DNA from: GCA-2746365 sp964651445
GTDB taxonomy: Bacteria; Pseudomonadota; Gammaproteobacteria; SZUA-229
DNA: 11,287 nucleotides
Reading direction: 5' to 3'
Assembly: GCA_964651445.1 (NCBI GenBank)
Contig: CAZYYW010000074.1
Span: 1-11,287 of the forward strand
The translations under genes were made by a program, and so were the position numbers. Below the pieces are notes generated by a model, which was given only the letters and a program-made list of their open reading frames with translations, was not told the DNA's origin and did not search any database. Every line of letters begins with the position of its first letter. The first letter of the stretch is position 1. Below, piece after piece: positions 1 to 5,695 of the stretch.

Positions 1-314
1 GCCACCACCATGGTAATCATCAAGGGGATAGAGACCCAGCGCACACCAAAACCAAGCAGTAGCAAAATAGCGCCGCCAGCTTCAGTGAGTGAAGCGGCCC
101 ACGCCAACAGTTCGGGGAAGGGCAACCCAAGCCCCCAGTCTGGATTACCAAACCAGGCAGCGGTGCTTTCGATATCGCTTAATTTTTGTGTACCCGCCAT
201 CCAGAAAATAGGTGCCAGATACAAGCGTAGTGCCAGCGGCCCGAGAAAGTCAACAGCACGTGTTTTGTTAAGAAGGGATTGAGCCTTGCCGGCCAGTACG
301 CATAGTTTTTCCAT
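1..314 (-). CDS. hvfX: HvfX/BufD-type DoxX family membrane protein (3' end cut by window edge)
   Basis: Only the first 104 residues are visible; the C-terminus lies beyond base 1. The ATG at 314 is preceded by a good Shine-Dalgarno AGGGA eight bases upstream. The protein shows the DoxX pattern: a hydrophobic segment at about residues 24-43 ending in AGTQK, a loop rich in Trp and Pro, then LPFPELLAWAASLTEAGGAI and a second hydrophobic stretch closing with RWVSIPLMITMVVA. That last motif resembles the HvfX subgroup, which accompanies EGKCG-type copper RiPP precursors; this is recalled family knowledge, not a search. The role in those loci is unproven but linked to maturation or membrane handling of the peptide. 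It lies downstream of the glutamate-synthase-like gene, separated by a terminator-like hairpin, so it probably has its own promoter. The precursor gene hvfA lies about 2.4 kb upstream on the same strand. A generic DoxX protein is the alternative. Confidence 0.8.
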   Translation of the reverse strand, partial: MEKLCVLAGKAQSLLNKTRAVDFLGPLALRLYLAPIFWMAGTQKLSDIESTAAWFGNPDWGLGLPFPELLAWAASLTEAGGAILLLLGFGVRWVSIPLMITMVV

Positions 315-508
315 AGTAAAGTCCCTAGTTATGGTTTTAGGTTATGGGTTTGGATTATGATCTTAATGGCATTGGTTGGATGCAATGTTTTCGGTTTACT
401 GTACTCACTAATGGACAGGCGGTATTTGCGATAAGTTCAATCGCAGATAGGTTTTACAGGTTTAATGATAAAAGCCGCTATAAAAACTATTTTGGTGGTG
501 GGGCGCAG
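315..508. other. Gene-free leader region upstream of hvfX
   Basis: No convincing coding sequence is present; a 74-codon plus-strand reading frame at 344-568 runs through the terminator hairpin and has no family resemblance. On the minus strand this must hold the hvfX promoter if the hairpin at 509-546 terminates upstream transcription. An inverted repeat TGCGAT (427-432) and ATCGCA (440-445), spaced by 7 bases, could be an operator. I could not identify a clear -35/-10 pair. Confidence 0.4.
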
Positions 509-546
509 GCGGGAACAAGCGAGGTCGTTGTTTCGCTTGTTCCCGC
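509..546 (-). terminator. Hairpin terminator after the glutamate-synthase-like gene
   Basis: GCGGGAACAAGCGA (509-522) pairs perfectly with TCGCTTGTTCCCGC (533-546) around a 10-base loop. It begins 40 bases after the stop codon of the gene ending at 587. The trailing T tract on the minus strand is weak and displaced, so efficiency is uncertain; on the plus strand the hairpin is followed by TGTTTTG. Confidence 0.6.
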
Positions 547-586
547 TGTTTTGTTCAGGCTGTTCTGAGGCGTGTTTGACGTGGGT

Positions 587-2131
587 TTAAACAGCTTTCG
601 GTCTCTTTTGCGCCTGTAGTTGTTCTTCCAATTGCTGCGCACAAATATCAGGATAAATATCGGCCAGCATCACCGAGGTACCATTGCCCTGAACAATACG
701 CGCATGTCGGCGGCTTAATTCGCGTGGCGAGCGTACCCCACAGGAGTGAGCGATAAGCCCAACTTCATAGCCCATATTTTTTATGTAGTTGGCGACGCGC
801 GTCGATTTTTGTTCAGCAACCAGTCCTCCTTGCAGTTTTTTGTCGTGGGTGGTTATGCCCGTTGGGCAAGTGTTTTGGTGACATTGCAAGGCCTGGATAC
901 AGCCCAGTGAAAACATAAAGCCGCGGGCAGAAGTAATAAAATCTGCACCCACGCATAACGCCCAAGCAACCTCCGCTGGGTTTATTAATTTCCCTGAGGC
1001 GATCACTTTTATTCGCTCACGCAGACCGGCTTCGCATATCGAATCGATGACTAAGGGCAGGCTCTCATGTATTGGCATGCCGACATAATCGAGCAAACTC
1101 ATCGGTGCTGCGCCAGTACCGCCATCGGCGCTATCAACCGTAATAAAATCGGGAGCAAATTCTGCGCCGCGTTTATTGACGGCGATAAGAAATTCACGTA
1201 GCCATGTTTTGTCGCCAAATACGGCTTTAAATCCCACCGGTTTTCCAGTGACCTGTCGTATGTGGTTTATCATGTCGATCAGGTCTTCATTGTTTTCAAG
1301 ATCAGGGTGACGATTCGGGCTGATGGAATCTGTGTGCAGTGGGATGCCACGAATTTGAGCAATAACTTCGTCCACTTTGGCGGCGGGTAACATTCCGCCT
1401 TTTCCCGGTTTAGCGCCTTGTGACATTTTAATTTCAAACATGCGCACGGTTTCATGCGCCGCCACTTCACGCAGTTTTTCATCGGATAAATTGCCGTCCT
1501 TGTCACGCACGCCGTATTTGGCAGTGCCAATCTGAAACACAATATCGGCACCGCCTTCAAGATGATAAGGCGAAAGACCACCTTCACCAGTGTTCATCCA
1601 GGCGTTGGCTTTTTTTGCACCATACGATAACGCTTGCACTGCCGGCTTTGAAATAGCGCCAAAACTCATGCCGGAAATATTAAAAAACGACTGTGTGGCA
1701 AAAGGTGTTTTTGCAGAATTTTTGCCAATAACAACCGGAATGCATTTAACCGCATCCTTACCCAGCGTGGGGAACGCGGTATTGACAAACAGTAAGCTGC
1801 CGCTGGCTTTTAAATCTCGGGTAGAGCCAAAAGCGACCGTGTTGTCGATGTCTTTAGCGGCGCGATAAACCCATGAACGCTGTGCGCGATTAAAGGGCAT
1901 TTCCTCGCGGTCCATGGTGAAAAAATACTGACGAAAAAATGTGCCGATGTGTTCAAAGTAATAACGAAAGTGGCCGATAACCGGATAGTTACGCCGGATT
2001 GCCTGTTTGGTTTGGGTGACATCGGCAATGTAAACGCCGATAAGAAAGAGAATTAAAAAACCAACCACAAAGACAAATATGGTCGCCATCCAGCCTAATA
2101 CTGCAAGTCCAAAAGATTCACCGGTAAACAT
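587..2131 (-). CDS. FMN-binding glutamate synthase family protein, membrane-anchored
   Basis: The 514-residue protein starts with one or two hydrophobic segments (about residues 8-36), followed by a soluble glutamate-synthase central-type TIM barrel. Visible signatures are NISGMSFGAIS (151-161), GEGGLSP (182-188), KPGKGGMLPAAK (241-252), DFITVDSADGGTGAAP (328-343), a glycine-rich FMN phosphate region around 375-411, and a CX5CX4C cluster (C411, C417, C422) matching the [3Fe-4S] ligands of GltB-type enzymes. It lacks both the N-terminal class II amidotransferase domain and the C-terminal GXGXG domain of GltB, so it cannot hydrolyse glutamine itself. Its true substrate is unknown for this stand-alone family. 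The ATG at 2131 is fixed by a strong AAGGAGAA five bases upstream. It sits between hvfA and hvfX on the same strand but is separated from each by a terminator. Family assignment is firm; cellular role is open. Confidence 0.93.
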   Translation of the reverse strand: MFTGESFGLAVLGWMATIFVFVVGFLILFLIGVYIADVTQTKQAIRRNYPVIGHFRYYFEHIGTFFRQYFFTMDREEMPFNRAQRSWVYRAAKDIDNTVAFGSTRDLKASGSLLFVNTAFPTLGKDAVKCIPVVIGKNSAKTPFATQSFFNISGMSFGAISKPAVQALSYGAKKANAWMNTGEGGLSPYHLEGGADIVFQIGTAKYGVRDKDGNLSDEKLREVAAHETVRMFEIKMSQGAKPGKGGMLPAAKVDEVIAQIRGIPLHTDSISPNRHPDLENNEDLIDMINHIRQVTGKPVGFKAVFGDKTWLREFLIAVNKRGAEFAPDFITVDSADGGTGAAPMSLLDYVGMPIHESLPLVIDSICEAGLRERIKVIASGKLINPAEVAWALCVGADFITSARGFMFSLGCIQALQCHQNTCPTGITTHDKKLQGGLVAEQKSTRVANYIKNMGYEVGLIAHSCGVRSPRELSRRHARIVQGNGTSVMLADIYPDICAQQLEEQLQAQKRPKAV

Positions 2132-2132
2132 A

Positions 2133-2340
2133 GTGCTTCTCCTTTTTTATGAATTTTAAGGTGCGCCGAGAATTAAATTGCCGCAGCCAGTCAGTGGCTA
2201 AAGTAGAAATTCAGCGGTGCATTTTGTATATACTTATCAATCATTTGACTATAAGAAACATCTAATAATAAACGCTTTATAGTAACAATAGTATAAATAC
2301 TTCGATTTGCTTATCGGCAGCTTGGGCGTTTTATTTAATG
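2133..2340 (-). promoter_or_regulatory. Leader and candidate promoter of the glutamate-synthase-like gene
   Basis: On the minus strand TTGTTA (2288-2283) and TTAGAT (2265-2260) are separated by 17 bases in an AT-rich setting and could be sigma-70 -35 and -10 boxes. This predicts a start near 2253 and a leader of about 120 bases ending in the strong ribosome binding site AAGGAGAA at about 2137-2144. Several other AT-rich hexamers in this stretch could serve, so the exact site is uncertain. Confidence 0.35.
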
Positions 2341-2507
2341 CTAGGAACCTGTCGGATTTAATTTTTTGAAGCGAAAATTTCTGATGGCGAATTAAATCAG
2401 TTTATCGTGTGAGGAGAATAGTTGCGCTATTTGACGAACAGGATAAGCTGAGTTAATCGTCACTCAGGGATTTGCAGCCAAATACGTTAAACCCGACAGA
2501 CTCCTAG
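2341..2507. mobile_element. MITE-like non-coding element with terminal inverted repeats
   Basis: The left end (GAACCTGTCGGATTTAA from 2345) and the reverse complement of the right end (GAGTCTGTCGGGTTTAA reading back from 2503) match at 14 of 17 positions. Both ends are flanked by CTAG (2341-2344 and 2504-2507), which could be a 4-bp target duplication or, being palindromic, part of the repeat. The 159-bp interior has no open reading frame of note and contains a second inverted repeat, GATTTAATT (2355-2363) with AATTAAATC (2390-2398). Small size, terminal repeats and no transposase fit a MITE. Some IS5-family elements duplicate a 4-bp YTAR target, which makes such an element a possible parent; that link is inference. 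Confidence 0.6.
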
Positions 2508-2540
2508 GGTTGTTTGGCTGTATGGGATTAACTTGCAGGC

Positions 2541-2576
2541 AATAAAAAAGTCCCGAAAAATCGGGACTTTTTTATT
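2541..2576. terminator. Bidirectional rho-independent terminator
   Basis: GTCCCGA (2550-2556) pairs with TCGGGAC (2561-2567) around an AAAA loop. The flanking A tract (2544-2549) and T tract (2568-2573) give U-rich tails on both strands and extend the pairing to 16 bp. On the minus strand it lies about 130 bases after the hvfA stop codon and is the obvious end of that transcript. Confidence 0.85.
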
Positions 2577-2707
2577 TTATGCTGGCATTTACGCTGGTAT
2601 TTATTTTGGGCCTTTTGGCTCAAATGGACAGTTCGACGGGCTGCTAACTAGGCTATTAATTAGGCCATTTGCAGGCTGTTTAACCGTCCACGTAAATTTA
2701 TGATGGC
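2577..2707. other. Untranslated 3' region of hvfA
   Basis: No gene, strong hairpin or long repeat is visible between the hvfA stop codon and the terminator. It would form an approximately 130-base 3' untranslated region. Confidence 0.4.
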
Positions 2708-3058
2708 TTATTTTTTGCCGCCACATTTGCCTTCACCACACTTGGCTTCTTTGGCTTTGCCGCCACATTTGCCTTCACCACATTTTGCATCTTTGGCTTT
2801 GCCGCCGCATTTGCCTTCGCCACATTTAGCTTCTTTGGCTTTGCCACCGCATTTGCCTTCACCGCATTTAGCTTCTTTGGCTTTAGCGCCACATTTACCT
2901 TCACCACATTTGCCTTCAGCAACTTGCATGTAACCGCTTTGCAGGTTTTGCATGCCGAAAGGGTTGGTCTCTGCATTTACTGCAGGTGCGACAGACATAG
3001 CCGCTGCAAAGGTTGTACCTAGAGCGATTGACAGGGATTTCTTCATAGTATTTTTCAT
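2708..3058 (-). CDS. hvfA: HvfA/bufferin-type cysteine-rich copper-binding RiPP precursor
   Basis: The 116-residue product has a Sec signal peptide (MKNTMKK, a hydrophobic core, likely cleavage after AVNA at residue 29), a short conserved-looking segment NPFGMQNLQSGYMQVAE (32-48), then a low-complexity domain. This domain carries six EGKCG motifs (starting at 48, 53, 67, 81, 95, 109), ten cysteines, and a 14-residue repeat KCGEGKCGGKAKEA. EGKCG motifs define HvfA/BufA2-type precursors, whose cysteines are modified by a DUF692/MNIO enzyme with its partner HvfC; the mature peptides bind copper in the periplasm. The start is ATG 3058, because GGAGAGA sits six bases upstream; the TTG at 3073 would place this ribosome binding site inside the coding region. 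No maturase gene is in the window, so export and modification are inferred. Neighbours are a DUF1841 gene upstream and a terminator downstream, so it is probably monocistronic. Confidence 0.88.
   Translation of the reverse strand: MKNTMKKSLSIALGTTFAAAMSVAPAVNAETNPFGMQNLQSGYMQVAEGKCGEGKCGAKAKEAKCGEGKCGGKAKEAKCGEGKCGGKAKDAKCGEGKCGGKAKEAKCGEGKCGGKK
2718..2920. repeat. 42-bp tandem repeat inside hvfA
   Basis: Four complete 42-bp units (2718-2759, 2760-2801, 2802-2843, 2844-2885) and a diverged fifth encode the KCGEGKCGGKAKEA repeat. Units differ from one another by a few substitutions, mostly at third codon positions; one change gives Asp for Glu. There are no spacers, so this is not a CRISPR array. 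Confidence 0.9.
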
Positions 3059-3065
3059 TAAAATT

Positions 3066-3073
3066 CTCTCCAA
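3066..3073 (-). promoter_or_regulatory. Ribosome binding site that fixes the hvfA start
   Basis: On the minus strand TTGGAGAGAATTTTAATG places GGAGAG six to seven bases before the ATG at 3058. It overlaps the alternative TTG start and argues against it. Confidence 0.7.
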
Positions 3074-3174
3074 TAGTTAATGTGGGAACCTGTAAAAGGT
3101 GCCTGAGTCTACAATGTTCTCGCTTTCAAAGACAGGGTGGGGGTTTATTAGTTCATAAAAGTTTACAAAAGATG

Positions 3175-3603
3175 TTACCGTTTTATTAAATTTTTGAGAC
3201 AATTTAAGTAAGCGGACTCGTCAGGTGCCGTTTGATTGCGTTGCGCCAGCCAAAGCGCTTCACCCAAACATTCCATCATGGCATGTTCGGCATCGTGAGG
3301 GCCGCCATGACGCAGACATAATTTCTGATAGCAGTCATTTATTCCCGGTGGCCGATCAGTGCTGGTTTGCTCATGCAGGGCAATATGCATACTCATGTGT
3401 AAAAACGGGTTACTTTCGCCTGTGTCCGCTGAAAAATCCTTGTCCACACTGTCATCATCTTCCAATAACAGGTGGTATTCAGGGTGTTTTTCGACAATGT
3501 TAGCGACCACTTCCTGCATTGGGTCCATTGGCAGTTTGTTCTTTTTTAGTTGCCAGCAGTTGAGATAGACCTGGCGCAACTCATTTCTGTTATTGCTGAA
3601 CAT
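3175..3603 (-). CDS. DUF1841 family protein
   Basis: The 142-residue soluble protein matches my memory of the DUF1841 family along its full length. Motifs in order are the N-terminal MFSNNRNELRQVYLNCW, HPEYHLLLED (40-49), the strongly conserved-looking ESNPFLHMSMHIALHEQ (63-79), DRPPGI (83-88) and HDAEHAMMECLGEALWLAQR (103-122). The family occurs mainly in Gamma- and Betaproteobacteria and has no established function. Several histidines (H69, H73, H77, H103, H107) lie in the motifs and could bind a metal; that is speculation. No signal peptide or membrane segment is present. It is divergent from the cytochrome gene, and its stop codon lies 116 bases before hvfA on the same strand, so read-through into hvfA is possible but not shown. 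A weak minus-strand -10-like TATCAT lies near 3635-3640. Confidence 0.88.
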   Translation of the reverse strand: MFSNNRNELRQVYLNCWQLKKNKLPMDPMQEVVANIVEKHPEYHLLLEDDDSVDKDFSADTGESNPFLHMSMHIALHEQTSTDRPPGINDCYQKLCLRHGGPHDAEHAMMECLGEALWLAQRNQTAPDESAYLNCLKNLIKR

Positions 3604-3750
3604 AAAGTTTTCTTTGTGTTTTATGTGAGCTTTGTATGATACCGCAATGATGGCCTGTTTTCCCTTAAGCTAATTCTTTATGGCGGTATATATTCGTTTT
3701 GGGTTGCCCCGTTTGGTTAAACATTATTTATATGTCAAAATATGCCACGG

Positions 3751-3778
3751 CATCCGCTTCTATGGATAGAAGCGGATG
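3751..3778. repeat. 28-bp palindrome / strong hairpin
   Basis: CATCCGCTTCTAT (3751-3763) is the exact reverse complement of ATAGAAGCGGATG (3766-3778), with only GG between. No T tract follows on either strand, so it is not a standard terminator. It could be a dimeric-regulator operator, an mRNA hairpin or a repetitive extragenic palindrome. Confidence 0.8.
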
Positions 3779-3795
3779 GTATTGAGCTAATTTTG

Positions 3796-3815
3796 TGCTT
3801 TCAGGTTCGAAAGCA
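3796..3815. repeat. Small inverted repeat upstream of the cytochrome gene
   Basis: TGCTTTC (3796-3802) and GAAAGCA (3809-3815) form a 7-bp perfect stem with a 6-base centre, 33 bases before the cytochrome ATG. It may form in the leader RNA or be an operator half-site pair. Confidence 0.5.
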
Positions 3816-3848
3816 ATCATTTAAAAACGATAACCACAGGGTAAAATC

Positions 3849-4241
3849 ATGAAAAAGGTACTATTCGCACTAAGTCTTCCTCTACTTTTAAGTGCTTGTG
3901 ATAGCGGTGAGCAAGCCATTATTGATCCGATAGATTTCAGCGCTTACACCAGCATGTCGGCTTTATACGATGGCAAGATCAAAACATTGGTTGATACAAA
4001 ATGTTCTAGCTGTCATGTTGTCGGTAAAAAGGCTTCTGACACAGACTTGTTATTTGAAAAAGAAAATGATGCGGCTAACTTGGCAACTTTAGAAGGCTTT
4101 ATTGTTAGTGAAGGCGGTGACCGTTTGATTAGCAAAGCGACTGGTCGTAGACACGGGGGTGGTACACAAATTTCCTCTGGCGGTGCTGAAGCACAAGCAC
4201 TGGCTGAACTGACGTCACGCACTTTGGCTAAATCTGAATAG
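3849..4241 (+). CDS. Single-haem c-type cytochrome lipoprotein
   Basis: The 130-residue product begins with a lipoprotein signal peptide (MKKVLFALSLPLLLSAC; lipobox LSAC, lipidated Cys17). Asp18 at the +2 position would, by the E. coli rule, keep it in the inner membrane facing the periplasm. A haem-attachment motif CSSCH occupies residues 52-56. No methionine follows the haem motif; the only other histidine is H102, in GRRHGGGTQI, so H102 is the likely second axial ligand. The C-terminal part is Gly/Ser/Ala-rich and short for a class I cytochrome c. The function is likely electron transfer, with unknown partner. It stands alone on the plus strand, divergent from the DUF1841 gene and convergent with nth. 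I do not recognise a specific gene name. Confidence 0.85.
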   Translation: MKKVLFALSLPLLLSACDSGEQAIIDPIDFSAYTSMSALYDGKIKTLVDTKCSSCHVVGKKASDTDLLFEKENDAANLATLEGFIVSEGGDRLISKATGRRHGGGTQISSGGAEAQALAELTSRTLAKSE

Positions 4242-4330
4242 AGATTTCCTAAAGGCATTGAGTGAGCGCACATGGATGTGTTTGCAGTGTGTCTCAGAGT
4301 GCTGCTTATTATTCGTCTCGAACTGTCACA

Positions 4331-4963
4331 CTACTCGGTTTTATCTTTAAACTCACACAAATCTTCTATTAAACACGAACCGCATCTTGGCTTTCGTGCT
4401 ACGCAGGTATAACGTCCCAGTAATATCAACCAGTGATGTGCATCAATTAAAAAGTTTTCGGGTATAAACTTTAATAGTTTTTTTTCTACTTGCAGTACAT
4501 TTTTTCCGGGTGCAATTTTTGTGCGGTTGGACACGCGAAAGATGTGTGTGTCTACGGCCATTGTCGGGTGACCAAAAGCGGTATTGCGCACGACATTGGC
4601 TGTTTTTCTGCCGACGCCGGGCAGGGCTTCGAGTTTTACTTGGTCGTCTGGCACCGTGCTGTTATGTTCATCGATTAAAATTTTACAGGTTTTAATGATG
4701 TTTTTTGCTTTGGTGTTAAACAGGCCGATGGTTTTAATGAATTCTTTTAAACCGGGTTCGCCAAGTTTATAAATGGCTTCAGGCGTATTGGCTCTGGCAT
4801 ATAATTTTTTGGTGGCTATATTGACGCCTTTGTCGGTTGCCTGTGCTGATAAAATGACGGCTATTAACAGTTCGAAAGTGGAACTGTAGTTGAGTTCGGT
4901 GGTTGGCTTTGGGTTGTCTTTTTGTAGTCGTGAGAATATTTCGAAGCGTTTTTCTTTGTTCAT
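4331..4963 (-). CDS. nth: Endonuclease III
   Basis: This bifunctional DNA glycosylase/AP lyase removes oxidised pyrimidines in base excision repair. All catalytic features are present in the 210-residue product: the helix-hairpin-helix LPGVGRKTANVV (114-125) with catalytic Lys120, Asp138 in AVDTHIFRVSNR, and the C-terminal [4Fe-4S] loop C187-X6-C194-X2-C197-X5-C203. Length and residue numbering match the E. coli enzyme almost exactly. It is the last gene of the rnf cluster, 36 bases after the rnfE stop codon, as in E. coli rsxE-nth. It ends convergently with the cytochrome gene, with 89 bases between them and no obvious strong terminator. Confidence 0.98.
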   Translation of the reverse strand: MNKEKRFEIFSRLQKDNPKPTTELNYSSTFELLIAVILSAQATDKGVNIATKKLYARANTPEAIYKLGEPGLKEFIKTIGLFNTKAKNIIKTCKILIDEHNSTVPDDQVKLEALPGVGRKTANVVRNTAFGHPTMAVDTHIFRVSNRTKIAPGKNVLQVEKKLLKFIPENFLIDAHHWLILLGRYTCVARKPRCGSCLIEDLCEFKDKTE

Positions 4964-4999
4964 GGATTTTATGAAAGTTGTTGGCTATTGAACGGCCGG

Positions 5000-5695
5000 C
5001 TAACGAGTAACCGCTTCAGCATTTTGAATGCTAGAAGTCGATGGCGCACGCTGACGTTTATCTATGATATTTTTCAGTGCGACCAGAAATCCAAGTGCAA
5101 TAAAAGCACCTGGCGGCAGTATAGCAAGCAGGAAACCGGGATAGTCTTCACTAAAGGTCAGCGTCATGGAATGGCCTATTTCACCAAACATGAGGTGGGC
5201 GTTAGCAAATAAAGTGCCATAGCCAATGATTTCTCGCACCGCACCCAAAATGATTAGAACCAAAGCGAAACCCATTCCCATCATGAAGCCATCAAGGGCA
5301 GAATCACGTAGATTATTTTTAGAGGCAAAGGATTCCGCGCGGGCAATGATGGAGCAATTGGTGACTATAAGCGGAATGAAAATGCCGAGTACAATATATA
5401 ATTCGTGAAACCAAGCGTTCATGCTTAGTTCGATGGTGGTGACGATGGTGGCAATGATAAGCACAAATATCGGGATGCGGATTTCAGATTTTAGCCAGGG
5501 TCGGATCAATGAGACGATACTGTTCGAGACCACAAGTGTAATCAAAGTAGCGATACCCAGGCCCAGACCATTGATGACGGTTCCGGTAACTGCCAGTAAC
5601 GGGCACAAGCCTAGCATTTGAACCAGCGCAACGTTATTGCTCCACAAGCCTTTATTCGTTATATCGGCGGCTGGATTGTTGTTTTCACTGGTCAT
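5000..5695 (-). CDS. rnfE: Rnf electron transport complex subunit E
   Basis: This 231-residue integral membrane subunit of the Rnf complex (RsxE in E. coli) has about six hydrophobic segments. Cys31 in MLGLCPLLAVT and Cys114 in PLIVTNCSII match the cysteines that, with those of RnfA, hold the membrane-embedded [2Fe-2S] cluster in solved Rnf/Nqr structures. The N-terminus has an extra polar stretch of roughly 15 residues before LWSNNVALVQ. Its ATG overlaps the rnfG stop codon by four bases (ATGA), indicating translational coupling. The C-terminal tail is short and basic. Confidence 0.97.
   Translation of the reverse strand: MTSENNNPAADITNKGLWSNNVALVQMLGLCPLLAVTGTVINGLGLGIATLITLVVSNSIVSLIRPWLKSEIRIPIFVLIIATIVTTIELSMNAWFHELYIVLGIFIPLIVTNCSIIARAESFASKNNLRDSALDGFMMGMGFALVLIILGAVREIIGYGTLFANAHLMFGEIGHSMTLTFSEDYPGFLLAILPPGAFIALGFLVALKNIIDKRQRAPSTSSIQNAEAVTR

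Larger units (their letters stand above)
3604..3848. promoter_or_regulatory. Divergent intergenic region between the DUF1841 and cytochrome genes
   Basis: No gene is seen. The region must hold promoters for both flanking genes and carries two inverted repeats on the cytochrome side (3751-3778 and 3796-3815). The cytochrome start has an AGGG ribosome binding site just upstream of 3849. Confidence 0.5.

Noticed and set aside
10..282. Plus-strand 90-residue frame at the left edge
   Set aside because: The minus strand encodes a clear DoxX-type protein over the same bases with a good ribosome binding site; the plus frame shows no recognisable features.
2718..2920. Regular 42-bp periodicity that could suggest a CRISPR array
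   Set aside because: Units are directly adjacent without spacers, diverge at third codon positions and encode the EGKCG repeat protein.
2700..2933. Plus-strand frame encoding a Pro/His/Leu repeat
   Set aside because: It is the antisense shadow of hvfA; it lacks a signal peptide and family resemblance, and its periodicity comes from the hvfA repeat.
3059..3073. TTG start giving hvfA five extra residues
   Set aside because: The extension contains the ribosome binding site GGAGAGA of the ATG at 3058, and it would put charged residues ahead of a normal signal peptide.
3059..3174. Promoter of ECF-sigma type (GTAAC) upstream of hvfA
   Set aside because: A GGTAACA string is present near 3173-3180 but I found no matching -10 at suitable spacing, and it overlaps the end of the DUF1841 gene.
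4269..4280. CACATGGATGTG as a terminator between the cytochrome gene and nth
   Set aside because: The stem is only five bases with a two-base centre and no T tract follows on either strand.
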